Shown here: positions 8,853 through 17,822 of the stretch, one piece after another
Numbering within the stretch: position 1 is the first letter of the stretch
Layout of the letters: each line of letters begins with the position of its first letter
Assembly (NCBI RefSeq): GCF_029937755.1
Contig: NZ_JAPYPG010000006.1
Location: 1 to 64,000, forward strand
DNA: 64,000 nt
DNA from: Henriciella sp.
GTDB taxonomy: Bacteria > Pseudomonadota > Alphaproteobacteria > Caulobacterales > Hyphomonadaceae
Direction: 5' to 3'
Notes under the pieces: model-generated
What the model saw: the letters and a program-made list of their open reading frames with translations, nothing else
Told to the model about the DNA's origin: nothing
Database searches by the model: none
Program-made: the position numbers and the translations under genes

Positions 8853-9842
8853 TCAGACGGCGGTCCTCGCAAGGTCCCCTATGAGATCACGAAGGTCGGG
8901 TGCCTGACCGGTCGGGTCGTAGCGCATGGCCATACGGTGGCCGAGACAGGGTTCGGCCAGCGCCTCGACATCCTCGAGCGAGGGGGCGAGGCGTCCGCGC
9001 AGGAGAGCGCGCGCCCGGCAGGCCAGCATCAGCGCCTGGCCGGCGCGTGGAGAGGGGCCCCAGTCGACAAAACGTTTGACGCGGTCGTCGGCGGTCTGTT
9101 CCGGCCGGGCTTCGCGCACGGTGGTGAGGATGGCGGCCAGGACTTTCTCACCGACCGGCATCTGGCGCACCAGGTGTTGCAGCTTGATCAGGTCGTCACC
9201 TGTCAGCGCGGCCTCGACCTTTGCGTCGGCATCGCCGGTCGTCTCGATCAGGATTTTCCGTTCGGTGTCGATGTCGGGATAGGAGACGTCGATCTTGAGC
9301 AGGAAGCGGTCGAGCTGGGCTTCCGGCAGCGGGTAGGTGCCTTCCTGTTCGATCGGGTTCTGCGTGGCGAGGACGTGGAATGGCGCAGGCAGGTCGTAGC
9401 GGACGCCGGCCACGGTCACGTGGTGCTCCTGCATGGCCTGCAGCAGCGCGGACTGGGTGCGCGGCGAGGCGCGGTTGATCTCGTCGGCCATCAGGAGCTG
9501 CGTGAAGATCGGGCCCTTGATGAAGCGGAAGCTGCGCTCGCCGCTGGCGCTTTCGTCAAGCACCTCGGAGCCGAGAATATCAGACGGCATAAGGTCTGGC
9601 GTGAACTGGATGCGGGCGGAATTGAGCCCCAGCGCGGTGCCCATCGCATCGACCAGCCGGGTCTTTGCAAGGCCCGGCGCACCGATCAGCAAGGCATGGC
9701 CGCCCGCCAGAATGGCCGAGAGTGCCAGCTCGATTACACGGTCCTGGCCGAAGACCGCCTTGGCGATCTCCTCCTTGACCTTTGCAAGCGTGTCGCCTGC
9801 CGCTTCTGCGTCCTGAACAATGGCCTGATTATCGTCTGCCAT
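8853..9842 (-). CDS. MoxR family AAA+ ATPase
   Basis: This 329-aa AAA+ ATPase has a Walker A at GAPGLAKTR (about residues 48-56), a Walker B at LLMADEINRASPRTQ, sensor 1 at LATQNPIEQEGTYPLPEAQLDRF and a C-terminal lid domain with WGPSPRAGQALMLACRA. I start it at MADDNQAIVQD (ATG 9842); the ORF track extends 101 residues upstream into the divergent DUF1285 gene with no family resemblance. MoxR ATPases act as chaperones that mature or insert metal cofactors through vWA partners. It is the first gene of the leftward operon, and the 52-base gap to DUF1285 must hold both divergent promoters. Confidence 0.95.
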   Translation of the reverse strand: MADDNQAIVQDAEAAGDTLAKVKEEIAKAVFGQDRVIELALSAILAGGHALLIGAPGLAKTRLVDAMGTALGLNSARIQFTPDLMPSDILGSEVLDESASGERSFRFIKGPIFTQLLMADEINRASPRTQSALLQAMQEHHVTVAGVRYDLPAPFHVLATQNPIEQEGTYPLPEAQLDRFLLKIDVSYPDIDTERKILIETTGDADAKVEAALTGDDLIKLQHLVRQMPVGEKVLAAILTTVREARPEQTADDRVKRFVDWGPSPRAGQALMLACRARALLRGRLAPSLEDVEALAEPCLGHRMAMRYDPTGQAPDLRDLIGDLARTAV

Positions 9843-9894
9843 GAGGTCTCCGTCTTCACTCCCGCCTACAACAGACCTAGGTCTAGGCAAAATC

Positions 9895-10494
9895 ATGGCG
9901 GAGCGCGATGTGAATTCCAAATACGATACTGTAATCAGTCTGGAAGAGCTCCTGAAAGAGATTTCCCCAGACCCGAGCGGACGAAAATTGCCACCGGTCG
10001 AAAAGTGGTCGCCCGAACGGTCGACCGACATCGACATGGAGATCAAGTCCGATGGCAGCTGGTGGCACGAAGGCTCGCGGATCAACCGCAAGAAGCTGGT
10101 GCGGCTGTTCTCGACCATCCTGCGCAGGGACGAGGACGGGTCCACCTGGCTGGTGACCCCTTATGAAAAGGTCGTCGTCCATGTCGAGGACGCGCCTTTT
10201 GTCGCAGTGCGTGTCGACCGCGCCGGAGAGCCAGGGCCTGACCAGTCGCTCGCCTTTTCCACCAGTGTCGGCGATGTGGTTGTCGCCGGTCCGGACAATC
10301 CCATTCGCGTGGAAACCGATCCGGAAACCGGTGAGCCCTCGCCTTATGTCCTCGTGCGCGGACGGCTGGAGGCAAAGCTCGCCCGGCCCGTCTTCTACGA
10401 GCTGGCCGGGATGGCCGTGCCGGATCCGGAGGATGGCGAGACGCTGGGTGTCTGGTCGAAAGGGGTTTTCTTTCCGCTCGGGGCGGCTGAATAG
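9895..10494 (+). CDS. DUF1285 domain-containing protein
   Basis: The 199-aa product matches the DUF1285 pattern: PPVEKWSPERSTDIDMEIKS, then DGSWWHEGSRINRKKLVRLF, STILRRDEDG and YEKVVVHVEDAPFVA. I start at MAERDVNSK (ATG 9895) instead of the ORF-track ATG at 9841, which overlaps the start codon of the divergent moxR gene. It is predicted soluble and cytoplasmic; the function is unknown. It leads a tight operon with nudL (5-base gap), DUF6111 and cca, an arrangement I recall as common in alphaproteobacteria. Confidence 0.9.
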   Translation: MAERDVNSKYDTVISLEELLKEISPDPSGRKLPPVEKWSPERSTDIDMEIKSDGSWWHEGSRINRKKLVRLFSTILRRDEDGSTWLVTPYEKVVVHVEDAPFVAVRVDRAGEPGPDQSLAFSTSVGDVVVAGPDNPIRVETDPETGEPSPYVLVRGRLEAKLARPVFYELAGMAVPDPEDGETLGVWSKGVFFPLGAAE

Positions 10495-10499
10495 ACCTT

Positions 10500-11138
10500 A
10501 TGGCATTTGTCGATCTCGATGACTTCCTGGCTCGCGCCCGCCTGCGCCTCGATCCTGTCGAGGGCCGCGAGCGGCTGCCGGAAGGCGGCGACATCGAGTA
10601 TCTCGACGCAGAGGGCATCACCAATATTCGTCAGGCTGCCGTGCTGGTCGGACTCATCCCGCGTGAAAGCGGCCCGACCGCGCTCCTGACGCACCGCCCG
10701 GATACGATGCCGACCCATGCAGGCCAGGTCGCCTTTCCGGGAGGCAAGGTCGATCCGGCCGATGCGGACGAGATCGAAGCGGCGCTGCGCGAAGCGGAAG
10801 AGGAAGTCGGCGTGGTGCCGGATACCGTGCAGCTGATCGCGCGCGGGGCGCCTTACATTACAGGCACGGCCTTCCGCATCGTGCCGGTCGTCGGCGTGCT
10901 GCCGGCCGACTTCGTGGCCAAGCCCGATCCGACAGAGGTCGCCGATGTCTTCGAGACGCCGCTTTCTTTCCTGATGAGTGCGAAGAATCACCAGAAGCGG
11001 ACAGGGCATTGGCGCGGCCAGACACGACACTATTTTGAGATGCCCTATGAAGGGCACAGGATCTGGGGCGTGACGGCAGGGATCATCCGCGCTTTATATG
11101 AACGGCTCTATGAGCCCGAGGAGGAAACTGAAGCGTGA
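10500..11138 (+). CDS. NUDIX hydrolase, CoA pyrophosphatase type
   Basis: The 212-aa protein carries the NUDIX box GGKVDPADADEIEAALREA followed by EEEVG. Just before it is the HAGQVAFPGG motif, which marks the CoA pyrophosphatase (NudL/YeaB) subfamily. Family members split CoA and its derivatives into phosphopantetheine and 3',5'-ADP using Mg2+ or Mn2+. The N-terminal QAAVLVGLIPRESGP...LLTHRPDTMPTHAGQ segment is also typical. Its TGA stop overlaps the GTG start of the DUF6111 gene, so the two are coupled. Confidence 0.92.
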   Translation: MAFVDLDDFLARARLRLDPVEGRERLPEGGDIEYLDAEGITNIRQAAVLVGLIPRESGPTALLTHRPDTMPTHAGQVAFPGGKVDPADADEIEAALREAEEEVGVVPDTVQLIARGAPYITGTAFRIVPVVGVLPADFVAKPDPTEVADVFETPLSFLMSAKNHQKRTGHWRGQTRHYFEMPYEGHRIWGVTAGIIRALYERLYEPEEETEA

Positions 11139-11575
11139 CCTACAGGCTGATATTTGAACTGGTCATTTTCCTGTTGCCATTCGCTGCCTTCGGGATCTGG
11201 CGGCTGGCAACGGCCGAAGCGATCGAGGAGGGACGCAAGCCGTGGCCGATCGCGGCGCTGTTCGGCATCGGTGCCGTACTGGCTGTGGCCGCATGGGTCG
11301 TCCTGATCTTCATGGACCGGGGCGGGCGCGAGATGTGTTACGAGCCGCGTCGGCTGGTCGATGGCGAGATGGTCGGTGGCCGCGAGGTGCCTTGTGAAAA
11401 GCTCAAGACCGATCTCGGCAGTCCCGCCAGCCGCGATCCCGGTGGCAAGGCGCATGGCCTTGGTGAGACCGATCCTGCGGGCCCGAACATCCCCGCCGGA
11501 CCGCTGGAAGAGCGGCCGGAAGCAGACCCACCAGCCTCAGATACGCTGCCGAACGACCCTGAATTACCAGAATGA
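11135..11575 (+). CDS. DUF6111 family small membrane protein
   Basis: The 146-aa protein has two transmembrane helices (LIFELVIFLLPFAAFGIWRL and WPIAALFGIGAVLAVAAWVVLIFM) and then a hydrophilic, Pro/Asp-rich tail. This is the usual shape of DUF6111 proteins, which are found between the NUDIX and CCA genes in alphaproteobacteria. The function is unknown. The GTG start overlaps the nudL stop (GTGA) and its own stop overlaps the cca ATG (ATGA), so it is translated as part of the operon. Confidence 0.85.
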   Translation: MTYRLIFELVIFLLPFAAFGIWRLATAEAIEEGRKPWPIAALFGIGAVLAVAAWVVLIFMDRGGREMCYEPRRLVDGEMVGGREVPCEKLKTDLGSPASRDPGGKAHGLGETDPAGPNIPAGPLEERPEADPPASDTLPNDPELPE

Positions 11576-12768
11576 CCTCTCTTTCAGGACAGCACTGGCT
11601 CAACGACCCGAAGACCGTGGCTGTCATCCGCGCGCTTGAACAGGCCCGCCCTGCCAGTGCACGCTTTGTCGGCGGTTGCGTCCGCAATGCGCTGATGGGC
11701 ATGCCCGTCGACGATATCGACATTGCGACACAGCTCTCGCCGGAGGCCGTCATCCGGGCGCTGGAAGCGGCGGGTATCAAGGCCATCCCGACCGGCATCG
11801 AGCACGGAACCATCACAGCGGTGTACCAGGGTCAGCCATTCGAGATCACCACGCTGCGTCGCGACGTGGAGACCGATGGCCGCCGCGCGGTGGTCGCGTT
11901 TACCGAGGACTGGACTGAAGATGCCGCACGCCGCGACTTCCGCCTCAATGCGCTTTACGCCGAGCCTGATGGCACGATCCACGATCCGATTGAGGGGGGG
12001 CTCGAGGATGCCGCGCATGGCCGCGTCGTCTTCATTGGGGATGCCGACCAGCGCCTGAGAGAGGACTATCTCCGCATCCTGCGCTTCTTCCGGTTCAATG
12101 CCTGGTATGGTGCCGGCATCGATGAAGATGGCCTTGCCGCCTGTGCGCGCCAGAAAGACGGGCTGAAACAGATCGCATCGGAACGCATCTGGAAGGAGCT
12201 TCACAAACTGCTGGCCGCGCCCGACCCGACAGAGGCGGTGGCGGCGATGAAGGAAAGCGGTGTTCTTTCCATCCTGCTGCCTGAGGCCGAGACGCTGGAC
12301 GGGCTACACGACCTGCGGGTCAGCGAGGGTCTTTCCGGTGTGCAGCCGGACCCGATGCTTCGCCTGATGGGGCTTATCCATCGCAGCGCGAATTCCGTGG
12401 TTGCCGTCTCGAAACGCCTGCGGCTGTCGAATGCTGAAGCCAACCGGCTGACCATGTGGGCCGCCGACAACCTGCCCGACGTGTCAACGCTGAACGCCCG
12501 CCAGCTGCGTCAGGCGCTCTACTGGCATGGCAAGCAGGCGGTCGTGGACCGGGCGCTGACTTCAGGCCGGAATGTCCGCGACCTGCTGCATGCCACGCGC
12601 GCCTGGAGACGTCCGGAGTTTCCGATTGGTGGCGATGATGCGCTGGCGGCCGGATTGAAAGGCCCTGAGATCGGTCAGACGCTGCGCGCGCTCGAAGAAT
12701 GGTGGATGGCTGAGGACTTCCAGCCAGACAGGGAAGCCCTGCTCGAGCGACTGGGGAAAAAGAGCTGA
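11572..12768 (+). CDS. cca: CCA tRNA nucleotidyltransferase
   Basis: This 398-aa class II nucleotidyltransferase adds or repairs the 3'-CCA of tRNAs. It shows the head signature RFVGGCVRNALMGMPVDDID (about residues 25-44), with the GG and catalytic DxD. Motif B follows at DFRLNALYAEPDGTIHDP, then GLEDAAHGRVVFIGDADQRLREDYLRILRFFRF. No C-terminal HD phosphohydrolase domain is seen, so it is the short alphaproteobacterial form. It is the last gene of the coupled DUF1285-nudL-DUF6111-cca run; the following toxin-antitoxin pair has its own promoter. Confidence 0.95.
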   Translation: MTSLSGQHWLNDPKTVAVIRALEQARPASARFVGGCVRNALMGMPVDDIDIATQLSPEAVIRALEAAGIKAIPTGIEHGTITAVYQGQPFEITTLRRDVETDGRRAVVAFTEDWTEDAARRDFRLNALYAEPDGTIHDPIEGGLEDAAHGRVVFIGDADQRLREDYLRILRFFRFNAWYGAGIDEDGLAACARQKDGLKQIASERIWKELHKLLAAPDPTEAVAAMKESGVLSILLPEAETLDGLHDLRVSEGLSGVQPDPMLRLMGLIHRSANSVVAVSKRLRLSNAEANRLTMWAADNLPDVSTLNARQLRQALYWHGKQAVVDRALTSGRNVRDLLHATRAWRRPEFPIGGDDALAAGLKGPEIGQTLRALEEWWMAEDFQPDREALLERLGKKS

Positions 12769-12797
12769 TTGCCCGTTAAAGGCGAGCATGTTATAAC
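12769..12797 (+). promoter_or_regulatory. Sigma-70-type promoter of the toxin-antitoxin pair
   Basis: TTGCCC (12769-12774) and TATAAC (12792-12797) are separated by 17 bases. An AAGGAGG ribosome site (12812-12818) lies 6 bases before the antitoxin ATG. The -35 overlaps the cca stop codon. This is one of the best promoter matches in the window. Confidence 0.7.
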
Positions 12798-12809
12798 GCA
12801 TGTTCTAAC
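12786..12809 (+). repeat. Tandem 12-bp repeat, likely antitoxin operator
   Basis: GCATGTTATAAC is followed immediately by GCATGTTCTAAC (11 of 12 bases identical). The first copy contains the promoter -10 and the perfect palindrome GTTATAAC. Binding here would block RNA polymerase, as expected for autoregulation by an AbrB/MazE-type antitoxin. Confidence 0.6.
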
Positions 12810-12824
12810 GCAAGGAGGCTCGCC

Positions 12825-13118
12825 ATGACGGACCGCAAGACAGACAAGGGCATGAAGGAAGCTGGCGCCGCGCCGCTGACGCCGCCAGTCTCCGCCAGCA
12901 TGAAAGTCCGCAAGATTGGCAATTCGCTGGGCGTGATTCTGCCGCGGGATATCCTCAATGCGCTTGGCGTTGAGGAGGGCGATACGGTGGATGTGGTGCA
13001 GACGCATGATGGCCGGATCGAACTCGCTGTGGTCGACCATGAAGCCGATGATCTCATGTCAATGGCCGAAGAGATCATGGCCGAGAACCGCGCCGTCTTG
13101 CGCGCGCTCGCCAAATGA
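12825..13118 (+). CDS. AbrB/MazE-type antitoxin
   Basis: The 97-aa protein has a ~25-residue flexible N-terminal extension. A swapped-hairpin DNA-binding domain follows (MKVRKIGNSLGVILPRDILN, then LGVEEGDTVDVVQ, about residues 26-60). The C-terminal acidic helix DDLMSMAEEIMAENRAVLRAL is the likely toxin-neutralising segment. Its stop overlaps the toxin ATG (ATGA), a standard toxin-antitoxin arrangement. It probably represses its own promoter through the tandem 12-bp repeat. MazE-like antitoxins paired with Doc, rather than with MazF, are common in alphaproteobacteria. Confidence 0.9.
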   Translation: MTDRKTDKGMKEAGAAPLTPPVSASMKVRKIGNSLGVILPRDILNALGVEEGDTVDVVQTHDGRIELAVVDHEADDLMSMAEEIMAENRAVLRALAK

Positions 13119-13504
13119 GCCGCGAGCCACGATGGCTCGACAAGACCTTCATCCTGCAGGTTCATGATCGCCAGCTCGCCCTGCATGGCGGGGCAGGCGG
13201 ACTGCGGGATGAGGGCCTGCTCGACAGCGCCCTGGCGCGGGCGCTGAATGCCTACGGCTATGGTGAAACCGATCTCTGCTCGTTGGGCGCACTTTATGGC
13301 GCAGGGATTATCCAGAACCATCCTTTTGTCGATGGCAACAAGCGGACGGGCTATGTCGCCTGTCTCACTTTTATGCGCGCGAACGGGTTGAAGCTGACGG
13401 CGCCCATGGCGGACCGACTCGCCTGGACGCTTATGCTGGCGGCAGGTGAGATCGAAGCTGACGCCTACGCCAGTTGGCTCAGGGAGAATACCGAGCCCGC
13501 CTGA
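13115..13504 (+). CDS. doc: Death-on-curing (Doc/Fic) family toxin
   Basis: The 129-aa Fic-fold protein has the motif HPFVDGNKRTGYVACLTF (about residues 68-85). The Lys in GNK, replacing the second Gly of classical Fic proteins, marks the Doc subfamily, which phosphorylates EF-Tu and halts translation instead of AMPylating targets. The N-terminal LHGGAGGLRDEGLLDSALAR block is typical of Doc. It overlaps the antitoxin by 4 bases. The catalytic His, Asn and Arg residues are all present, so it looks active. Confidence 0.92.
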   Translation: MSREPRWLDKTFILQVHDRQLALHGGAGGLRDEGLLDSALARALNAYGYGETDLCSLGALYGAGIIQNHPFVDGNKRTGYVACLTFMRANGLKLTAPMADRLAWTLMLAAGEIEADAYASWLRENTEPA

Positions 13505-13508
13505 TGCT

Positions 13509-14381
13509 TCAGGGCCACTTCACCACGGGCGGCATGGATGAGAGAATCGAGTTCACATTGCCGCCGGTCTTCAGGCCAAAGGTCGTGCCGCGATCATAGA
13601 GCAGGTTGAACTCGACATAGCGGCCCCGGCGGACAAGCTGTTCCTCGCGCTGTTCGGGCGTCCAGCTCTCGACCATGCGGCGGCGCACCAGCTGCGGATA
13701 GATGTCTGCAAAGGCGCGGCCGACATCCTGCGTGAAGGCGAAGTCCTTGTCCCAGTCACCGGTATTGTGGCGATCATAGAAGATACCGCCTGTGCCGCGG
13801 GGCTCCTCACGGTGGGGCAGGTAGAAATACTCGTCGCACTGCTGCTTCATGCGCGGATAATATTCCGGGTCATGCTTGTCGCAGGCTTCCTTGAAGGCGG
13901 CGTGAAAGTCGGCGGTGTCAGGGAAATCGTCCTGGCGTTGGTAGTCGAGCAGGGGCGTGAGGTCGCCGCCACCGCCGAACCAGCTGTCGGCCGTGACCAG
14001 CATGCGTGTGTTCATGTGCACCGCCGGGATGCGTGGATTGGTGAGGTGGGCGATCAGCGAGATGCCCGAGGCCCAGAACTTGCCGCCCGACTTGTCGGCG
14101 CCGGGGATCTGGGCCCGGAACGCCTCGGAGAAGTCGCCATAGACGCAGGAGACGTGCACGCCGACTTTCTCGAACACCTTGCCCTTCATGATGGCCATGG
14201 TGCCGCCGCCGAGGTCTTCCGATCCGTCGCCGCGTGTCCAGGGGGTTTTCACGAATCGGCCTGGCTCACCGTGGTAGAGTGGCGGCTGGGCTTCGTCTTC
14301 CAGCGCCTCGAACCGGGCGATGATGTCGCCCTGCAAGGATTCGAACCAGTCACGGGCTTTTTGCTTGCGGTCTTCCAACAT
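13509..14381 (-). CDS. hemF: Oxygen-dependent coproporphyrinogen III oxidase
   Basis: The 290-aa HemF decarboxylates coproporphyrinogen III to protoporphyrinogen IX with O2 in haem synthesis. Conserved blocks are [20 protein letters not shown] near residue 43, [47 protein letters not shown], and the terminal [20 protein letters not shown]. The length is normal and it is cytoplasmic. It ends 4 bases from the convergent doc gene and is divergent from the cytochrome bc1 operon, whose haem it supplies. Confidence 0.97.
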   Translation of the reverse strand: MLEDRKQKARDWFESLQGDIIARFEALEDEAQPPLYHGEPGRFVKTPWTRGDGSEDLGGGTMAIMKGKVFEKVGVHVSCVYGDFSEAFRAQIPGADKSGGKFWASGISLIAHLTNPRIPAVHMNTRMLVTADSWFGGGGDLTPLLDYQRQDDFPDTADFHAAFKEACDKHDPEYYPRMKQQCDEYFYLPHREEPRGTGGIFYDRHNTGDWDKDFAFTQDVGRAFADIYPQLVRRRMVESWTPEQREEQLVRRGRYVEFNLLYDRGTTFGLKTGGNVNSILSSMPPVVKWP

Positions 14382-14685
14382 GAGGCAGGTGATGGCCGTT
14401 CTGCAGACGCTGGTAAAGCCTGCGATTGCCGTGGGCGGGCAAAAAGCGCCTACGGACAGTTACCTATGCGACGCGATGCCGCTTGTCGGGCGCTGTATCA
14501 AATGCAGCTTCAACGGCGTCTTGGCGTCGCAGGCCGACATGCGTGGCTTGCATTGCTGGAGCGAGCGCGCTAACCGCAGCCGCAGAAGATTACGGGGAGG
14601 GCACTTTGCGGCGTTGCGCCGCAATGATTTCCCGAACCGATAATGTATGCATCTCGGAGCAATCCTTGACCAAAGGACCGGAAGA
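14382..14685. other. hemF-petA divergent intergenic region with a hairpin
   Basis: This 304-base spacer has no convincing gene; the ORFs listed across it show no family features. It must hold the divergent hemF and petABC promoters, but I find no clear sigma-70 boxes. The one clear structure is a perfect hairpin, TTGCGGCG-TTG-CGCCGCAA (14606-14624), about 60 bases upstream of the petA start. It lacks a T-run, so it is a leader hairpin or protein site, not a terminator. Confidence 0.5.
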
Positions 14686-15255
14686 GTGAGCGAAGCCCAA
14701 TCGACCCCCCACGAGACGATCGACGAAGATCGCCGTGATTTCATTCACATCGCGACAGCTGCGACAGCGGCTGCCGGCGCAGGCGCGCTGGCTTATGTCT
14801 TCATCGATCAGATGAATGCCGCCAGCGACACGAAAGCGGCCTCCAGCCTGGATGTCGACATTTCCAAGGTGCCCCTTGGCGGCGAAGTACGCGTGCTGAT
14901 CGGCGGCAAGCCGTTCTTCATTCGGCACCGCACCGAAGCCGAGATCAAGGCGGCCGAGGCTGTCGATGTCAGCAAGCTGCGCGACCCGCAGACCGATGAA
15001 GAGCGCCTCATTCCCATGCAGAATGGTGAGCTGAACCGCGCCATGCTGGTGACATCGGGCACCTGTACGCACCTCGGCTGTGTGCCGGTCGGCCCGTCGC
15101 AGGGCAATACCGGTGACTACGGCGGCTGGTACTGCCCGTGCCACGGCTCGCACTACGATACGTCCGGTCGCATCCGCAAAGGTCCGGCCCCGTCCAACCT
15201 GCCGGTCCCTGACTATCGCTATGTCAGCCCGACGACGATCAACATTTCGCTTTAG
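14686..15255 (+). CDS. petA: Ubiquinol-cytochrome c reductase iron-sulfur subunit
   Basis: The Rieske subunit of the bc1 complex passes electrons from ubiquinol to cytochrome c1. I prefer the GTG at 14686 (VSEAQSTPHETIDEDRRDF), since family proteins begin close to this TPHETIDEDRRDF motif and a GGAAGA site precedes it; the ORF-track ATG at 14647 adds 13 unsupported residues. A Tat-like signal anchor (DRRDFIHIATAATAAAGAGA) is followed by a flexible hinge. The [2Fe-2S] ligands lie in CTHLGCVP and CPCHGSH. It is the first gene of petABC, with a 16-base gap to petB. Confidence 0.95.
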   Translation: MSEAQSTPHETIDEDRRDFIHIATAATAAAGAGALAYVFIDQMNAASDTKAASSLDVDISKVPLGGEVRVLIGGKPFFIRHRTEAEIKAAEAVDVSKLRDPQTDEERLIPMQNGELNRAMLVTSGTCTHLGCVPVGPSQGNTGDYGGWYCPCHGSHYDTSGRIRKGPAPSNLPVPDYRYVSPTTINISL

Positions 15256-15271
15256 AGAGGACGCCTGAGAG

Positions 15272-16726
15272 ATGAGCGGACACCCCTCTGCCTACGAGCC
15301 GAAGACCGGCTTCACGAAGTGGCTCGATTCACGCCTGCCCGTTGTGCGGCTGGCCTATGACAGCTTTGTCGATTTCCCGACGCCGAAGAACCTGAACTAC
15401 TGGTGGACATTTGGTGGTATTCTGGCCGTCTGCCTGGCGACCCAGATCCTCAGCGGCATCGTGCTGGCCATGCACTACACGCCGACCGTCGATGGCGCTT
15501 TCGCCTCCGTCGAGCGGATCATGCGTGACGTGCCTTATGGCTGGCTCATCCGCTACATCCACGCCAATGGCGCCTCGATGTTCTTCCTGGCCGTCTATAT
15601 CCATATGGCGCGGGGGCTCTACTACGGTTCCTACAAGGCGCCGCGCGAGGTCCTCTGGATTCTTGGCTGCGTGATCTACCTGCTAATGATGGGCACCGCG
15701 TTCCTTGGTTACGTCCTGCCCTGGGGCCAGATGTCCTACCACGGCGCCAACGTGATCACGGGTCTCATCGGCGCCCTGCCGGTCGTTGGTGACAGCATCA
15801 AGGCCTGGCTGATGGGCGGTCCGTCGATCGGGAACCAGACGCTGCAGCGCTTCTTCTCGCTGCACTACCTGCTGCCCTTCATGATCGCCGGCGTTGTGAT
15901 CCTGCACATCTGGGCGCTCCACGTGCCCGGCAATAACAACCCGGCTGGCGTCGAGGCCCGCAAGGACCCCGAAGGCCTCAAGAAGGATACGGTTCCGTTC
16001 CACCCGTACTATACGGTCAAGGACGGCTTCGCGATCGTGGTCTTCCTGATCATCTTCGCAGCCTTCGTGTTCTACATGCCGAACGTTCTCGGCCACGCTG
16101 ACAACTATATCGAGGCGAACCCGCTGGTGACGCCGGCGCACATCGTGCCGGAATGGTATCTCCTGCCGTTCTACGCCATCCTGCGCGCGATCACCTTCGA
16201 TATCGGTCCGATTGATGCGAAGCTGCTCGGTGTGATCTTCATGTTCGGGTCGATCGCCATCCTGTTCGTGCTGCCCTGGCTGGACACGTCGAAGGTGCGT
16301 TCGATGCGCTATCGCCCGGTCGCTCGCCAGTTCTTCTTCGGCTTCATCGCAACGATGCTTCTGCTCGGCTGGTGTGGCGCGTCCAATCCGGACGATCCGA
16401 TCATTCCGATGGGCTCCGACCAGCTCGTGGTCAGCTACACGGATGCTAACGGCAATGAAGCCACCCAGACGTATGAAGAGTACGAAGCGGCTGCGACATT
16501 CCGCGACCAGAAACTGGACGAAGGTGTCGATGCGGCAATCGCTGTCGCGAAGGCTCCGGCCTTCCGGTTCGTGCACCTCGCCCAGATCCTGACGCTCTAT
16601 TACTTCGCCTACTTCCTCGTGATCCTGCCGCTGCTTGGCCTGCGCGAGAAGCCGAAGGACGAGCCGACATCAATTCACAAGGCCGTGCTCGGGAATGACC
16701 GTGCCGCGCCTGCGCCCGCCGAATAA
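15272..16726 (+). CDS. petB: Cytochrome b subunit of the bc1 complex
   Basis: The 484-aa polytopic protein carries haems bL and bH and both quinone sites. It shows haem-ligand His residues in helices B and D ([36 protein letters not shown]), the [10 protein letters not shown] block and the Qo-site PEWY motif. Eight helices are expected. It is longer than usual because of a hydrophilic segment of ~45 residues ([20 protein letters not shown] and on to VAKAPA) between helix G and the last helix ([21 protein letters not shown]). By bc1 topology this loop is periplasmic. petC starts 5 bases downstream. Confidence 0.97.
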   Translation: MSGHPSAYEPKTGFTKWLDSRLPVVRLAYDSFVDFPTPKNLNYWWTFGGILAVCLATQILSGIVLAMHYTPTVDGAFASVERIMRDVPYGWLIRYIHANGASMFFLAVYIHMARGLYYGSYKAPREVLWILGCVIYLLMMGTAFLGYVLPWGQMSYHGANVITGLIGALPVVGDSIKAWLMGGPSIGNQTLQRFFSLHYLLPFMIAGVVILHIWALHVPGNNNPAGVEARKDPEGLKKDTVPFHPYYTVKDGFAIVVFLIIFAAFVFYMPNVLGHADNYIEANPLVTPAHIVPEWYLLPFYAILRAITFDIGPIDAKLLGVIFMFGSIAILFVLPWLDTSKVRSMRYRPVARQFFFGFIATMLLLGWCGASNPDDPIIPMGSDQLVVSYTDANGNEATQTYEEYEAAATFRDQKLDEGVDAAIAVAKAPAFRFVHLAQILTLYYFAYFLVILPLLGLREKPKDEPTSIHKAVLGNDRAAPAPAE

Positions 16727-16731
16727 GAGGT

Positions 16732-17760
16732 ATGGACATGAAATTCCTGCGTTTCATTTCTGCTGGACTAGGCGCGGCGGCGCTGGTTGCCAGTGCACAT
16801 GCCGCCGGTGGCGCCCTGCATCCGCACGAGCCCGAAGGTGGATGGGAGTTCACCGGTCCGCTTGGCGAACTCGACATGGAGAGCGTCCAGCGCGGCTATC
16901 AGGTCTATCGCGAGGTCTGTGCGTCCTGCCACGGGATGCGGTTGATGCATTACCGCAATCTGGGTGAGCCGGGTGGCCCGTTCTACGACCCGGAATATCC
17001 GAATGCGAACGACAATCCGCTGGTGAAGTCCTTTGCCGCCCAGGACGAGATCCTGAGCACCGAGCCAAACGATGTCGGCGATTATGACTATCGGCCGGCC
17101 CGCACCTCGGACCCGTTCAAGTCGCCTTATCCGAACGAGCAGGCGGCCCGCGCGGCCAATGGCGGCGCCTACCCCCCGGATCTCTCAGTGATCACCAAGG
17201 CACGTCCTGGTGGTGCGAGCTATATCTACAGCCTGCTGACCGGCTATCCGGAGGATGCCGTCATCTCCACCCGCACGGTTGAAGTGCCGGCCGAAGACGT
17301 CACCGATAGCGAAGCGTCAGAAGAAGAAGTTGAGGCGGAAGAAGGGGCAGCCGTTGTCGAGGAGACCGAGACGGTTATCGACGTGGGCCATATGGACAAG
17401 CTTTCCCATGGCGATGCCCATTATGAAGGCGAACTGATCCAGCCTCTCGGCCAGTACTACAACCCGTACTTCGCTGGCGACACCACCCCTCAATGGGAGG
17501 GTGATCCGCGCCATGCGCCGCCGGGTGGCTTCCTGGCCATGCCGCCGCAGCTGACGCCGGGCCGCGTCTCCTATATGGACGGCACGGAAGCGACCGTCGA
17601 CCAGATGGCGCGCGATGTTTCCGCCTTCCTGCAATGGGCCGGCGAACCGAAGCAGAAGCAGCGCAAGTCGACCGGTTTTGCTTCAATGATCTATCTCGTG
17701 ATCCTGGCAGTCCTGCTCTGGTTCTCCTTCCACCGCATCTGGCGGAAGGTCGACCACTAG
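16732..17760 (+). CDS. petC: Cytochrome c1
   Basis: The 342-aa subunit has a cleavable signal peptide (FISAGLGAAALVASAHAAGG). The haem c motif is CASCHGMRLMHYR (about residues 63-75), and the likely axial Met lies in GGFLAMPPQ. A C-terminal anchor (SMIYLVILAVLLWFSFHRIW) holds it in the membrane. Between LLTGYPEDAV and YYNPYF is an insertion of ~60 residues with a strongly acidic core (DSEASEEEVEAEEGAAVVEE). The acidic segment resembles in character the acidic stretches of other alphaproteobacterial c1 proteins that aid docking of basic cytochrome c, but its position here is unusual. Confidence 0.97.
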   Translation: MDMKFLRFISAGLGAAALVASAHAAGGALHPHEPEGGWEFTGPLGELDMESVQRGYQVYREVCASCHGMRLMHYRNLGEPGGPFYDPEYPNANDNPLVKSFAAQDEILSTEPNDVGDYDYRPARTSDPFKSPYPNEQAARAANGGAYPPDLSVITKARPGGASYIYSLLTGYPEDAVISTRTVEVPAEDVTDSEASEEEVEAEEGAAVVEETETVIDVGHMDKLSHGDAHYEGELIQPLGQYYNPYFAGDTTPQWEGDPRHAPPGGFLAMPPQLTPGRVSYMDGTEATVDQMARDVSAFLQWAGEPKQKQRKSTGFASMIYLVILAVLLWFSFHRIWRKVDH

Positions 17761-17790
17761 GGCCACAGGGCCTGACAATCGACAGAACCG

Positions 17791-17822
17791 AATTCCCGGG
17801 CGGCCTCAGCTGTCCGGGAATT
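17791..17822. terminator. Bidirectional terminator between petC and DUF1206
   Basis: AATTCCCGG (17791-17799) pairs with CCGGGAATT (17814-17822) across a 14-base loop, followed by TTGTAT on the plus strand. The right arm lies within the last codons of the convergent DUF1206 gene. Confidence 0.5.

Noticed and set aside
14335-14350. GGATTCGAACC, like the T-arm of a minus-strand tRNA
   Set aside because: It lies in hemF coding sequence and no cloverleaf forms around it.
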